Shown here piece after piece: positions 7,969 to 14,052 of a stretch of 16,763 nucleotides of DNA. The stretch lies in the NCBI GenBank assembly GCA_955652585.1, contig CATPBF010000047.1, positions 1 to 16,763 of the forward strand, given 5' to 3'. The stretch comes from Candidatus Dormiibacterota bacterium (GTDB lineage Bacteria > Chloroflexota > Dormibacteria > Dormibacterales > Dormibacteraceae). Numbering within the stretch: position 1 is the first letter of the stretch; the number at the start of each line of letters is the position of its first letter. Made by a program: the position numbers and the translations under genes. The notes beneath the pieces were generated by a model. It worked only from the letters and a program-made list of their open reading frames with translations. It was not told the DNA's origin and did no database searches.

Positions 7969-8017
7969 CCGGTTCAGGGCGTTGCGGCGAAACCTCCTGA
8001 AGGCCAAGATCGTCTGA
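7969..8017 (+). pseudogene. Possible decayed second copy of the pyk 3' end
   Basis: The last eight codons before TGA at 8015-8017 read NLLKAKIV, matching the end of the intact pyk (NLLKVEIV, 7589-7615). Most base differences fall at third codon positions. Just upstream, 7969-7974 reads PV and, after a 2-nt shift, 7977-7991 reads GRCGE, matching PVGRPGQ of pyk. So two small indels separate pieces of a pyruvate-kinase C-terminus. I infer a remnant of a diverged duplicate or a recombination scar. At about 50 nt, chance similarity is not fully excluded. Confidence 0.4.
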
Positions 8018-8038
8018 ATCCCGGCATCTTAAGGCACG

Positions 8039-8066
8039 CTGACAGTGCGGCTGCCCCGACTAAAGT
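8039..8066 (+). promoter_or_regulatory. Candidate promoter for the repeat protein gene (leaderless)
   Basis: CTGACA at 8039-8044 matches the -35 consensus at 5 of 6 positions. After a 16-nt spacer, TAAAGT at 8061-8066 matches the -10 consensus at 4 of 6. The -10 ends 7 nt before ATG 8074, so transcription would begin at or next to the start codon. This supports ATG 8074 over the in-frame GTG at 8065, which lies inside the -10. Confidence 0.5.
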
Positions 8067-8073
8067 GTTCGCC

Positions 8074-9969
8074 ATGGCGCCCGCCACCCATGGCCTTCTG
8101 GGCCGAATCCTGAGTGCCAACGACGACGCCTCACGGCGGTTCGGGAAGAACACGGCCGAGGTGGACGCTTTCATCATCGCGGCCGGCCAGCTGACGCCCT
8201 GGCAGTGGCGCCAGGTGCTGACGGCGCGGCGTCTGGTCTCGACCGTCACCAAGGAGGAGGCAGGACCGGCGACCCAGTCCCTGCAGGCGATCCAGGCCGC
8301 CATCCGCAGCACCGACGGGCGCCTGTCCGAGCCGATGTCCAAGGCAGGCGAGGCGCTCATCGAGGCTCTGGAAAAGCGCAGCGACGAGAAGGTGGCGACG
8401 GCGTGGCAGGCTCTGTCCGCGCTGGTGATGCGGCAGCACCACTCGGCGCTCAAGTTCGCGGCCCACTACGCCCCGTTCATTGCGCTGGTCCCGGTGTCTG
8501 GCTTCGATGCGCTCGACCCGGCGACCATGCGCTATCTCAAGGCCGTTGAGGCTCTGACCCGCGAGAAGTGCGAGGTGCTCGCCCGCCGGTGGCGACTCGA
8601 TCCCGAGGCCTCGCGGGCCCTGCTCACGGTGGTGGCCAAGAGCCGGTACCTGAAGGGTGAGGAGGCTGCCGCCCTGCTGGCGCTTCGGACGATCCCGACC
8701 CATCTCACGGGCGACCTGGGCTGGGCGGCGGTGAGGACGGTCGTCCACGGCGGTAGGGTCCTCGGCGCGCGGGCCGAGCTGACGAAGGAGCAGATCGACG
8801 TCTTGTGGATCCCGCTGGAACCGGCCATCCCCTTCGCCTCGCTCGAGGAACATGTGGCCAAGCCCGTGCGAGCCCGGGTGCGGGCGGCGGTCGCGCGCGC
8901 GACCACGGCGATCACCAAACCACCCGCCTCCGCGCACTCCGCGCCGGCGCCGGCGAAGCGCGCGGCGGCTCCAAAGCCAGTGTCCGCGAAGCCCTCGGCG
9001 CCCTACGGACCGAACAGTCCGGAGGTCACCGTTTTCATCAAAGGAGTGGTAGAGCTCACGCCCATCCAGTGGCTCCGAGTTCTCGACCGGCGGAAGCTGG
9101 TCGCGAGTGTCACTCGCCAGGATGCGGAGCCGGCGGGCGTGGTGCGGTCTCTGCTCGCCGCCATCAAAGGCACCAAGGACCTCGATACATTCACCCGCTG
9201 CCGAGCCTTCGCGGCCGTCGAGCGCGCCGCCGGAACGGTGGCGGCGAAGGCGCAGCTGACTCACGAGGAATCGATGCGGGGCTACGGAGCCTTCGGCGAC
9301 ATCGTGCAGCTGGATTACGTGGACGTGGGCGGGTTCGCACACCTCGTCGCGGCACTCAACAAGGGCGATTGGGCGAAGGTGGCGGAGTCCATACCAGCCG
9401 TCAACGAGGACGTGGTCGCGCCGCTCGTGAACACCGGCAGTGCGCTGTATGGCTTCCTCGAGAGCCGGCCGGACGAAGAGGCGGTGGCGGCGTGGCAGGC
9501 CGCGTCCGCTCTGGTGCGGCGGCAGCACCTCGCGCCAATCAAGTTCGCTGCTTCGTACGCACCGTTCGCTTCCGCGATCCCGGTCACCAATCCGAGGTCG
9601 TTGGGCGCTCCGGTCCTTCGTTACGTCAGCGCCATCGGCCGCCTGAGCGCGAACCAATGCGCCCTGCTGGCCGAGCCGTGGCAGATGGCGGATGACGTCT
9701 CGAGCGCGCTGGCGAAGGCGGTTGCCGACGGAGGCGCGCGCACGGCGGAGGAGGCGGCAGCGCTGGCCGCGGTCGTGACGGTGCCGATGCGCGTCAGAGG
9801 AAGCCAGGGCTGGGCGGCGGCGAAGACGGCGGCGTTCGGTGGTCGCGTGATCGGGTCGCGTTCGCGCCTCAGCCTCGAGCTGCTGGAGGTGTTGTGGCGG
9901 CCGATCCAGGCCGCGATCCCGCTCGCGTCTTTGGGCGCGCTCCCGAAGTCGCGTCGCTTGACACCGTAA
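8074..9969 (+). CDS. Two-fold internally duplicated helical protein, unknown family
   Basis: This 631-aa protein (634 if GTG 8065 is used) is Ala-rich and predicted helical, with no membrane segment or signal peptide. It consists of repeat A (about 28-259), an Ala/Pro/Lys-rich linker (about 260-314) and repeat B (about 315-625). The repeats share LTPxQWxxVLxxRxLVxxVT near their starts, AWQAxSALVxRQH followed by KFAAxYAPF in the middle, and a WAAxxTxxxGGRVxGxR block near their ends. Repeat B carries about 75 extra residues between the first and second shared blocks. No enzyme motif is recognisable and I cannot assign a function. The architecture suggests a scaffold or binding protein. The start is chosen from the promoter position; there is no Shine-Dalgarno. 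Confidence 0.8.
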   Translation: MAPATHGLLGRILSANDDASRRFGKNTAEVDAFIIAAGQLTPWQWRQVLTARRLVSTVTKEEAGPATQSLQAIQAAIRSTDGRLSEPMSKAGEALIEALEKRSDEKVATAWQALSALVMRQHHSALKFAAHYAPFIALVPVSGFDALDPATMRYLKAVEALTREKCEVLARRWRLDPEASRALLTVVAKSRYLKGEEAAALLALRTIPTHLTGDLGWAAVRTVVHGGRVLGARAELTKEQIDVLWIPLEPAIPFASLEEHVAKPVRARVRAAVARATTAITKPPASAHSAPAPAKRAAAPKPVSAKPSAPYGPNSPEVTVFIKGVVELTPIQWLRVLDRRKLVASVTRQDAEPAGVVRSLLAAIKGTKDLDTFTRCRAFAAVERAAGTVAAKAQLTHEESMRGYGAFGDIVQLDYVDVGGFAHLVAALNKGDWAKVAESIPAVNEDVVAPLVNTGSALYGFLESRPDEEAVAAWQAASALVRRQHLAPIKFAASYAPFASAIPVTNPRSLGAPVLRYVSAIGRLSANQCALLAEPWQMADDVSSALAKAVADGGARTAEEAAALAAVVTVPMRVRGSQGWAAAKTAAFGGRVIGSRSRLSLELLEVLWRPIQAAIPLASLGALPKSRRLTP

Positions 9970-9972
9970 TCT
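9967..9972 (+). promoter_or_regulatory. Weak -10-like hexamer before the PIG-L gene
   Basis: TAATCT fits the loose TANNNT -10 pattern and ends 6 nt before the GTG at 9979. No -35 is visible at the expected distance and there is no Shine-Dalgarno. It overlaps the stop codon of the preceding gene. It is listed because three other genes here that lack a Shine-Dalgarno show the same arrangement. Confidence 0.25.
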
Positions 9973-9978
9973 GAGCTC

Positions 9979-10740
9979 GTGGCGAAAAAGAAGAAGACAG
10001 CAGCTCGGGCCTCGGCGAAGAGCAATGGCAAAGCTCCGAAATTCGATCGGGTGCTCGTCGTGTCAGCGCATCCGGACGACCCGGAGTTCGGCGCGGGCGG
10101 CTCGGTAGCGAAGCTAGCCCAAGGTGGGGCGAAGGTCACGTATGTGATCGTCACCGACGGGTCGCAGGGCGGCGAAGATCCGAAGCAGAAGGATTCCGAG
10201 CTCACGGAAATCCGCCAGAAGGAGCAGCGCGCCGCAGCGAAGGTCCTCGGCGTGAAGAAGGTCGAATTCCTGGGTTACAAGGACGGCCACCTCTCGCCGG
10301 ACCTCAAGCTGCGCCACGACTTCGTCCGCATGATCCGCAAGCACAAGCCCGACCTGGTGATCACCCACCTGCCGGTACGCGCGATCGACACGCCGATGGG
10401 CGGATCGCACCCGGATCACCTTGCGGTTGGCGAGGCGACGATGGCGGCCGTCTACCCCGACTCGCGGAACCCGCGCGCTTTCCGAAGCCTCCTCAAGGAG
10501 GGCTACGAGCCACACATCGTCAAAGAGGTCTGGATTCCGTTCTGGACGTCAGGTGATTACCTGGTCGACATTACTCCGACGCTCGACCTCAAGATCGAGG
10601 CGTTGAAGAAGCACAAGAGCCAGGTCGCCAAACCGGGGCGGGAATGGGACTTCGAGAAGTTCATGCGCAAGCGGCACCGAGAAGTGGGGAAGAAGGCCGG
10701 CTACCGCTACGCGGAATCCTTCAAGCGGATAACGGTTTAG
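9979..10740 (+). CDS. PIG-L/LmbE family zinc deacetylase
   Basis: The 253-aa protein starts with a Lys/Ala-rich tail (1-21) followed by a PIG-L fold. The metal site is clear: AHPDDPEFGAGG (30-41, with H31, D33, D34 and E36) and GSHPDH (142-147, H144). VTDGSQGGE (58-66) is a typical substrate-side loop. The family removes N-acetyl or related acyl groups from sugar substrates; members include MshB and BshB of mycothiol and bacillithiol synthesis and enzymes of GPI or antibiotic pathways. The substrate here cannot be told, and no partner glycosyltransferase lies nearby. The GTG start is the first in frame and has no Shine-Dalgarno. Its 3' end overlaps the convergent SGNH gene by 20 bp. Confidence 0.88.
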   Translation: MAKKKKTAARASAKSNGKAPKFDRVLVVSAHPDDPEFGAGGSVAKLAQGGAKVTYVIVTDGSQGGEDPKQKDSELTEIRQKEQRAAAKVLGVKKVEFLGYKDGHLSPDLKLRHDFVRMIRKHKPDLVITHLPVRAIDTPMGGSHPDHLAVGEATMAAVYPDSRNPRAFRSLLKEGYEPHIVKEVWIPFWTSGDYLVDITPTLDLKIEALKKHKSQVAKPGREWDFEKFMRKRHREVGKKAGYRYAESFKRITV

Positions 10741-11356
10741 CCGCCCGCGCCCACGAATCCCTGACGTTGTCCCAGATGACCTCGGCCCAGGCAGCGTACT
10801 GGGCGTCGCCGGGGTGGAGCTGGTCGACGGCAATCCAGCCCGGAGTGCCAAGCCGGTAGGTGCTGACCCCGGTGACGTCGACCCACGTGAAGCCGCGATC
10901 GAGCGCTTCTCGCCTGGCCGCGGTGTTGAAAGCGTTGGTCACGGTTCTGATGAACTGCGGCTCTCCGAACTGCGTCGCGGCCGGCACGACCGACCAGTTG
11001 GGAATCGAGATGGCGGCGACCCGCCCGTCGTCCAGCGCGAGCCCGCGGATGCGATCGTAGATCTGCGTCACCGAGGCCTTGTATTCGTCGACCGACCGGT
11101 TCTGCACCAGGTCGTTGACGCCGATCAAAACTGTCACCAGGTTGGGCTTGATGCGCTCGATGAGGGGCAGCTCCTTGGCGATGAGATCGAGGGTGGTGAA
11201 TCCGTTGACGGCCGGGTTGGTGACCTCAACACTCGTCCCGGTGGCCTTCGACAGGAGGCCGGAGAGGATGGACGGGAAGTTGTGCGCCTCGCTCGACGCG
11301 CCCGTGCCGATCGTGTAGGAGTCGCCGAGTGCTAAGTACCTGATTGCTGTGCTCAC
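10721..11356 (-). CDS. SGNH/GDSL-family hydrolase
   Basis: This cytoplasmic esterase/lipase-type hydrolase has 211 aa. Block I is ALGDSYTIG with nucleophile S13, a block II Gly is in NPAVNG (47-52), block III is IGVND (78-82, N81), and block V is DQLHP with D178 and H181, completing the Ser-Asp-His triad. There is no signal peptide, so it acts on an intracellular acyl ester; lysophospholipase/TesA-like or sugar O-deacetylase roles are possible. The frame is open 24 codons further upstream, but GTG at 11356 is the right start. GGAGGAG at 11369-11363 sits 6 nt before it, and the protein then opens STAIRYLALGDSY at the block I strand. It is convergent with, and overlaps, the PIG-L gene. Confidence 0.88.
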   Translation of the reverse strand: MSTAIRYLALGDSYTIGTGASSEAHNFPSILSGLLSKATGTSVEVTNPAVNGFTTLDLIAKELPLIERIKPNLVTVLIGVNDLVQNRSVDEYKASVTQIYDRIRGLALDDGRVAAISIPNWSVVPAATQFGEPQFIRTVTNAFNTAARREALDRGFTWVDVTGVSTYRLGTPGWIAVDQLHPGDAQYAAWAEVIWDNVRDSWARAAKPLSA

Positions 11357-11370
11357 GCCCCTCTCCTCCA

Positions 11371-11392
11371 AAAGGGGGGAACTCCCCCCTTT
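11371..11392. repeat. Palindrome 1 of intergenic cluster (10-bp arms)
   Basis: AAAGGGGGGA at 11371-11380 and its exact inverse complement at 11383-11392 are separated by AC. It lies 15 bp upstream of the SGNH start codon and next to that gene's Shine-Dalgarno, so in the minus-strand mRNA it could limit ribosome access. No T-tract follows it. Confidence 0.85.
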
Positions 11393-11394
11393 AG

Positions 11395-11426
11395 GCGCCG
11401 GGCCTGGCGAAGCCAGCTCCCGGCGC
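11395..11426. repeat. Palindrome 2 of intergenic cluster (two-part stem)
   Basis: GCGCCGGG (11395-11402) pairs with CCCGGCGC (11419-11426). The interior CTGGC (11404-11408) pairs with GCCAG (11412-11416) around a GAA loop. This makes a 13-bp stem with a small asymmetric bulge. Confidence 0.85.
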
Positions 11427-11438
11427 ACCCCTCTGCTG

Positions 11439-11462
11439 CCCTCCCCCCGGACGGGGGGAGGG
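11439..11462. repeat. Palindrome 3 of intergenic cluster (11-bp arms)
   Basis: CCCTCCCCCCG (11439-11449) is matched exactly by CGGGGGGAGGG (11452-11462) around GA. It begins 3 bp after the stop codon of the minus-strand dehydrogenase gene. It could block 3' exonucleases or help end transcription, but there is no T-tract. The G6 runs could also form quadruplex-type structures. Confidence 0.85.
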
Positions 11463-11465
11463 AGA

Positions 11466-12551
11466 CTACCTCTCTACGTCAGCTAACGCGCGCCATACGT
11501 CGATCTTGGTGCGCACCCGGCGAATGACCTCGTCGGAGAATTCGGTGGTCGAGGCCTGCCCACCCAGGTCGGCCGTCCGGATGCCGTCGGAGACCGTTTC
11601 CAGAGCCGCTTCGTACACGGTTCGCGACGCCTGATGGGCGCGGTCACCTTTCATGTAGCCGAGCAGTGAGGCGACCGCCAGGATCATGGCCATCGGGTTG
11701 GCGACGTTCTTGCCCTGGAGCGAGGGGGCGGTCCCGTGGGGCGCCTCGGTCATGGCGACCGCCACCTCGCCGGCGTCGTTGAACGCCAGCAGCACCGATT
11801 CCGCGCCGGCGATCGTGCCGAACATCTGCATGACCAGGTCGGACAGCGTGTCGCCGTCGCGGTTGAGCGCCGGGATGACCAGGGATTCGCCGGTGGTCGT
11901 CAGCAGGAGCGCGTAGGTGGCGTCGATGAGCTGGGGGTCATAGCGCACTTCAGGATGCCGCTGGGCAGCTGCGTCCAGTTCCTCTTTGAACATTCCCTCG
12001 TATACGGGACTGACCGTGAATTTCGGCCCCCCGAACACCTTGGCCTCGATCCGCTTGGCGTGGGTGAAGGCGTATTCGGCCACGATCCTCGATGTGCTCC
12101 GGCTGATCTTCTCGGTGCGGTACGCCCATTCGTCGGCCCCGTGGCCCTCCCGCCACTCCTTGGCGCCGTAGGCGTCGTCGACCGCCATCCGGATGACTGA
12201 GATGGGGGCGTGGACGCCGGCCAGGGGCCTGACGCCGGGGATCCGCCGCCCGGTGCGGACGATCACCCGGCCGTCGATCTGCTTGCGCAGGATGGCGTTG
12301 GGGCTGCCGACGTCGCCCGCGCCTTCGGGCGTGATCGTCGCGGCCTTGAGCCCGTAGCCGGACTCCTGCAGAGCGGAAGCGGCGTCGGAGACGACCTGGT
12401 TGCGAGTCTGGCGCCGGCGCTCCAGCGAGAGGTCGAAGTCGCGCCGATCGACGGTGAAGCCGATCACGTCCGGCTCGAGCAGCCGGACCGCCTCCTTCAG
12501 GAGCTCCTCGCCGGTCTGGTCCCCGTGGAGGACGACCACAGTGGGGTTCAT
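11466..12551 (-). CDS. Isocitrate/isopropylmalate dehydrogenase family enzyme, type II isocitrate dehydrogenase-like
   Basis: This 361-aa beta-decarboxylating dehydrogenase lines up with type II (eukaryote-like) isocitrate dehydrogenases across the substrate region. GSPNAILRKQIDGRVIVR (82-99) supplies S83, N85, R89 and R99, and VIRMAVDDAYGAKEW gives R121 and Y128. The metal residues are D210 in LIDATYALL and D234/D238 in NRDGDTLSD. The cofactor loop EAPHGTAPSLQGKNVANP (269-286) is short and resembles type I and isopropylmalate enzymes, without the R-H pair of type II or the K-Y pair of E. coli ICDH that hold the NADP 2'-phosphate. NAD use, or a different 2-hydroxy acid, is possible. It is about 50 aa shorter than usual type II enzymes. 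ATG start; no Shine-Dalgarno. Confidence 0.82.
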   Translation of the reverse strand: MNPTVVVLHGDQTGEELLKEAVRLLEPDVIGFTVDRRDFDLSLERRRQTRNQVVSDAASALQESGYGLKAATITPEGAGDVGSPNAILRKQIDGRVIVRTGRRIPGVRPLAGVHAPISVIRMAVDDAYGAKEWREGHGADEWAYRTEKISRSTSRIVAEYAFTHAKRIEAKVFGGPKFTVSPVYEGMFKEELDAAAQRHPEVRYDPQLIDATYALLLTTTGESLVIPALNRDGDTLSDLVMQMFGTIAGAESVLLAFNDAGEVAVAMTEAPHGTAPSLQGKNVANPMAMILAVASLLGYMKGDRAHQASRTVYEAALETVSDGIRTADLGGQASTTEFSDEVIRRVRTKIDVWRALADVER

Positions 12552-12559
12552 CGCCGAAA

Positions 12560-12565
12560 ATGATA
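12560..12565 (-). promoter_or_regulatory. -10-like hexamer for the dehydrogenase gene
   Basis: On the minus strand TATCAT (12565-12560) matches TATAAT at 5 of 6 positions and ends 8 nt before the ATG at 12551. No good -35 lies 16-18 nt upstream and there is no Shine-Dalgarno, so a leaderless transcript is inferred. Confidence 0.4.
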
Positions 12566-12604
12566 GGTGCGCGCTCGTTCAAGTCCGGGCGGCCGTCCCG
12601 TTCG

Positions 12605-12610
12605 TATACT
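12605..12610 (+). promoter_or_regulatory. Candidate -10 for the rpmG-secE-nusG operon
   Basis: TATACT matches TATAAT at 5 of 6 in the 116-bp gap between the divergent dehydrogenase and rpmG genes. No clear -35 lies at the right distance. A perfect TTGACA at 12612-12617 lies just downstream but has no good -10 after it. Transcription from TATACT would start near 12617, just before the palindrome. Confidence 0.4.
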
Positions 12611-12619
12611 ATTGACAGC

Positions 12620-12642
12620 GCCTAGGTAACCTAGGCTTTTTT
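12620..12642 (+). terminator. Palindrome with T-tract in the rpmG leader (attenuator or operator)
   Basis: GCCTAGG (12620-12626), loop TAA, CCTAGGC (12630-12636), followed by TTTTTTC, has the form of a Rho-independent terminator on the plus strand. No plus-strand gene lies upstream for it to end, so it would act as an attenuator of the ribosomal operon. Alternatively, because it sits over or just after the expected transcription start, the near-perfect CCTAGGTAACCTAGG may be a repressor operator. Confidence 0.5.
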
Positions 12643-12667
12643 CTTTCTCAGCCCAGGAATTTTGACT

Positions 12668-12817
12668 ATGGAAGACATCATCAGCCTCGCTTGCGGCGTC
12701 TGTAAACGGCGCAACTACACCACCTTGAAGAACAAGAAGAACGACCCAGATCGTCTGGAGCTCAGCAAATACTGCCGGTGGTGCCGCAAGCACACGCCGC
12801 ACAAGGAGACCAAGTAG
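12668..12817 (+). CDS. rpmG: 50S ribosomal protein L33
   Basis: This 49-aa ribosomal protein begins MEDIISLACGVCKRRNYTTL. Two CxxC pairs, C9/C12 and C36/C39 (YCRWCRKH), form the zinc ribbon of the zinc-binding (C+) L33 type. The C-terminal KYCRWCRKHTPHKETK is characteristic. The ATG start is preceded by AGGA at 12655-12658. It heads the rpmG-secE-nusG-rplK set, the standard order in many bacteria, and is followed by secE after 4 nt. Confidence 0.95.
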   Translation: MEDIISLACGVCKRRNYTTLKNKKNDPDRLELSKYCRWCRKHTPHKETK

Positions 12818-12821
12818 CAAC

Positions 12822-13058
12822 ATGGCCGTAACCGCCCGAAAGCGCTCGGAGCCCACCTCTGAAGGTGGCATCGGCCAATTTCTGCGTGAGGTTTTCGACG
12901 AGCTGCGCAAGGTCGTTTGGCCGACGTGGGGCGAGCTCTATCGCTACACGCTGGTGGTGATCTTCACGGTCATCGTGCTCGGCGTCTTCATCGGCGGCAC
13001 CGACTACCTGCTTGGCGAGCTGGCTCGCCGCGTGATCTACAACGGGGTGGCGCACTGA
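12822..13058 (+). CDS. secE: Preprotein translocase subunit SecE
   Basis: SecE clamps SecY in the inner-membrane translocon. The 78-aa single-span form is typical outside the enterobacteria. It has an N-terminal amphipathic helix with the conserved FDELRKVVWPTWGEL (23-37), then one transmembrane helix (about 43-67). Start ATG 4 nt after rpmG; an AAGGAG at 12803-12808 lies inside the end of rpmG. The stop overlaps the nusG start as TGATG. Confidence 0.95.
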   Translation: MAVTARKRSEPTSEGGIGQFLREVFDELRKVVWPTWGELYRYTLVVIFTVIVLGVFIGGTDYLLGELARRVIYNGVAH

Positions 13059-13624
13059 TGGCAGTCGAGAAAGCCTCACCGTCGCCGTCGGCCGAGCCGG
13101 AAGCACAGTGGTACGTGGTCCACGCCTACTCGGGCCACGAAGAGAAGGTCAAGAAAAACCTCGAGAAGAGGATCGAGTCCATGGACATGCAGGACAAGAT
13201 CCTCCAGGTGCTCGTCCCGATGGAAGACGAGATCGAGATCAAGGACGGCAAGCGCCGTCACGTGCAGAAGCGCATCTTCCCGGGGTACATCCTGGTCCGC
13301 ATGGTGATGTCGAACGACTCGTGGTTTGTGGTTCGGAACACGCCGGGCGTCACCAGCTTCGTCGGCTCTGCCAACAGCCCGGTTCCGCTTCAAGAGAAAG
13401 AGGTTCGGGCGATCCAGAAGCAGATGAAGCAGGAAGCGCCGAAGATCCGCGTCGAGTTCCAGGTCGGCGAATCTGTACGCGTCGTCGACGGGCCCTTCAC
13501 GGACTTCCACGGCAAGGTCGACGAGATCAACCCCGAGAAGGGCAAGCTGAAGGTGCTGGTCAACATGTTCGGCCGTGAGACGCCGGTCGAGCTGGACCTG
13601 CTGCAGGTCGAAAAGGTCCATTAG
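13058..13624 (+). CDS. nusG: Transcription termination/antitermination protein NusG
   Basis: NusG binds RNA polymerase to influence pausing and Rho, and links transcription to translation. The 188-aa protein has an NGN domain (about 17-112: QWYVVHAYSGHEEKVKKNL, IFPGYILVRM, WFVVRNTPGVTSFVG). The KOW domain follows (about 133-187: GESVRVVDGPFTDFHGKV, NMFGRETPVELDL). The frame is open 47 codons further upstream through secE, but ATG 13058 is the start: it matches the family N-terminus, overlaps the secE stop by one base, and has GGGGTGG at 13044-13050. Confidence 0.96.
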   Translation: MAVEKASPSPSAEPEAQWYVVHAYSGHEEKVKKNLEKRIESMDMQDKILQVLVPMEDEIEIKDGKRRHVQKRIFPGYILVRMVMSNDSWFVVRNTPGVTSFVGSANSPVPLQEKEVRAIQKQMKQEAPKIRVEFQVGESVRVVDGPFTDFHGKVDEINPEKGKLKVLVNMFGRETPVELDLLQVEKVH

Positions 13625-14052
13625 TGTCGAAGAAGAAGATTCGCGCCGTGCTCAAGCTCGAGCTGCAAGCTGGCCGTGCGACGCCGGCGCCGCCCGTAGG
13701 CACCGCGCTGGGCCCGCACGGCATCAACATCATGGAGTTCACCAAGGCCTACAACGAGCGCACCGCCGCGCAGGCCGGTGACGTCGTTCCCGCCGAGATC
13801 ACGATCTTCGAGGACCGCACGTTCTCGTTCGTGCTCAAGACCCCGCCGACGGTGAACCTGCTCAAGCGCGCCGCCGGCGTCGAGAAGGGATCGCCGAAGC
13901 CGAATCGCGAGAAGATCGGCCGCGTGACCAAGCAGCAAATCAGGCAGATCGTCGAAACCAAGCGCAAAGACCTCAACGCCTTCGAGACCGAGGCCGCGAT
14001 GAAGATGATCGAAGGCACGGCGCGATCCATGGGCCTCGAGGTCATCGAGTGA
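13624..14052 (+). CDS. rplK: 50S ribosomal protein L11
   Basis: L11 forms the stalk base with the 23S GTPase-associated RNA. The 142-aa protein has the N-terminal domain with the proline-rich APPVGTALGPHGINIMEF (22-39) and the RNA-binding C-terminal domain (about 75-142: KRAAGVEKGSPKPNREKIG). GTG start overlaps the nusG TAG stop by one base (TAGTG); only a weak AGG lies before it. The N-terminus reads KKKIRAVLKLEL rather than the common VVAVIKLQI type, a mild divergence. Confidence 0.96.
   Translation: MSKKKIRAVLKLELQAGRATPAPPVGTALGPHGINIMEFTKAYNERTAAQAGDVVPAEITIFEDRTFSFVLKTPPTVNLLKRAAGVEKGSPKPNREKIGRVTKQQIRQIVETKRKDLNAFETEAAMKMIEGTARSMGLEVIE

Noticed and set aside
8131..9657. 508-codon minus-strand frame opposite the repeat protein
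   Set aside because: The plus-strand protein shows an internal repeat conserved at the amino-acid level, which supports the plus frame. The reverse frame looks like Arg/His-rich shadow sequence.
11357..11428. Upstream extension of the SGNH hydrolase to 11428
   Set aside because: The added 24 residues come from the palindrome cluster, and GGAGGAG sits 6 nt before the internal GTG at 11356.
12612..12617. Perfect TTGACA as the -35 of an rpmG promoter
   Set aside because: No acceptable -10 lies 16-18 nt downstream; the region there is GGCTTTTTT. It is mentioned only as context.
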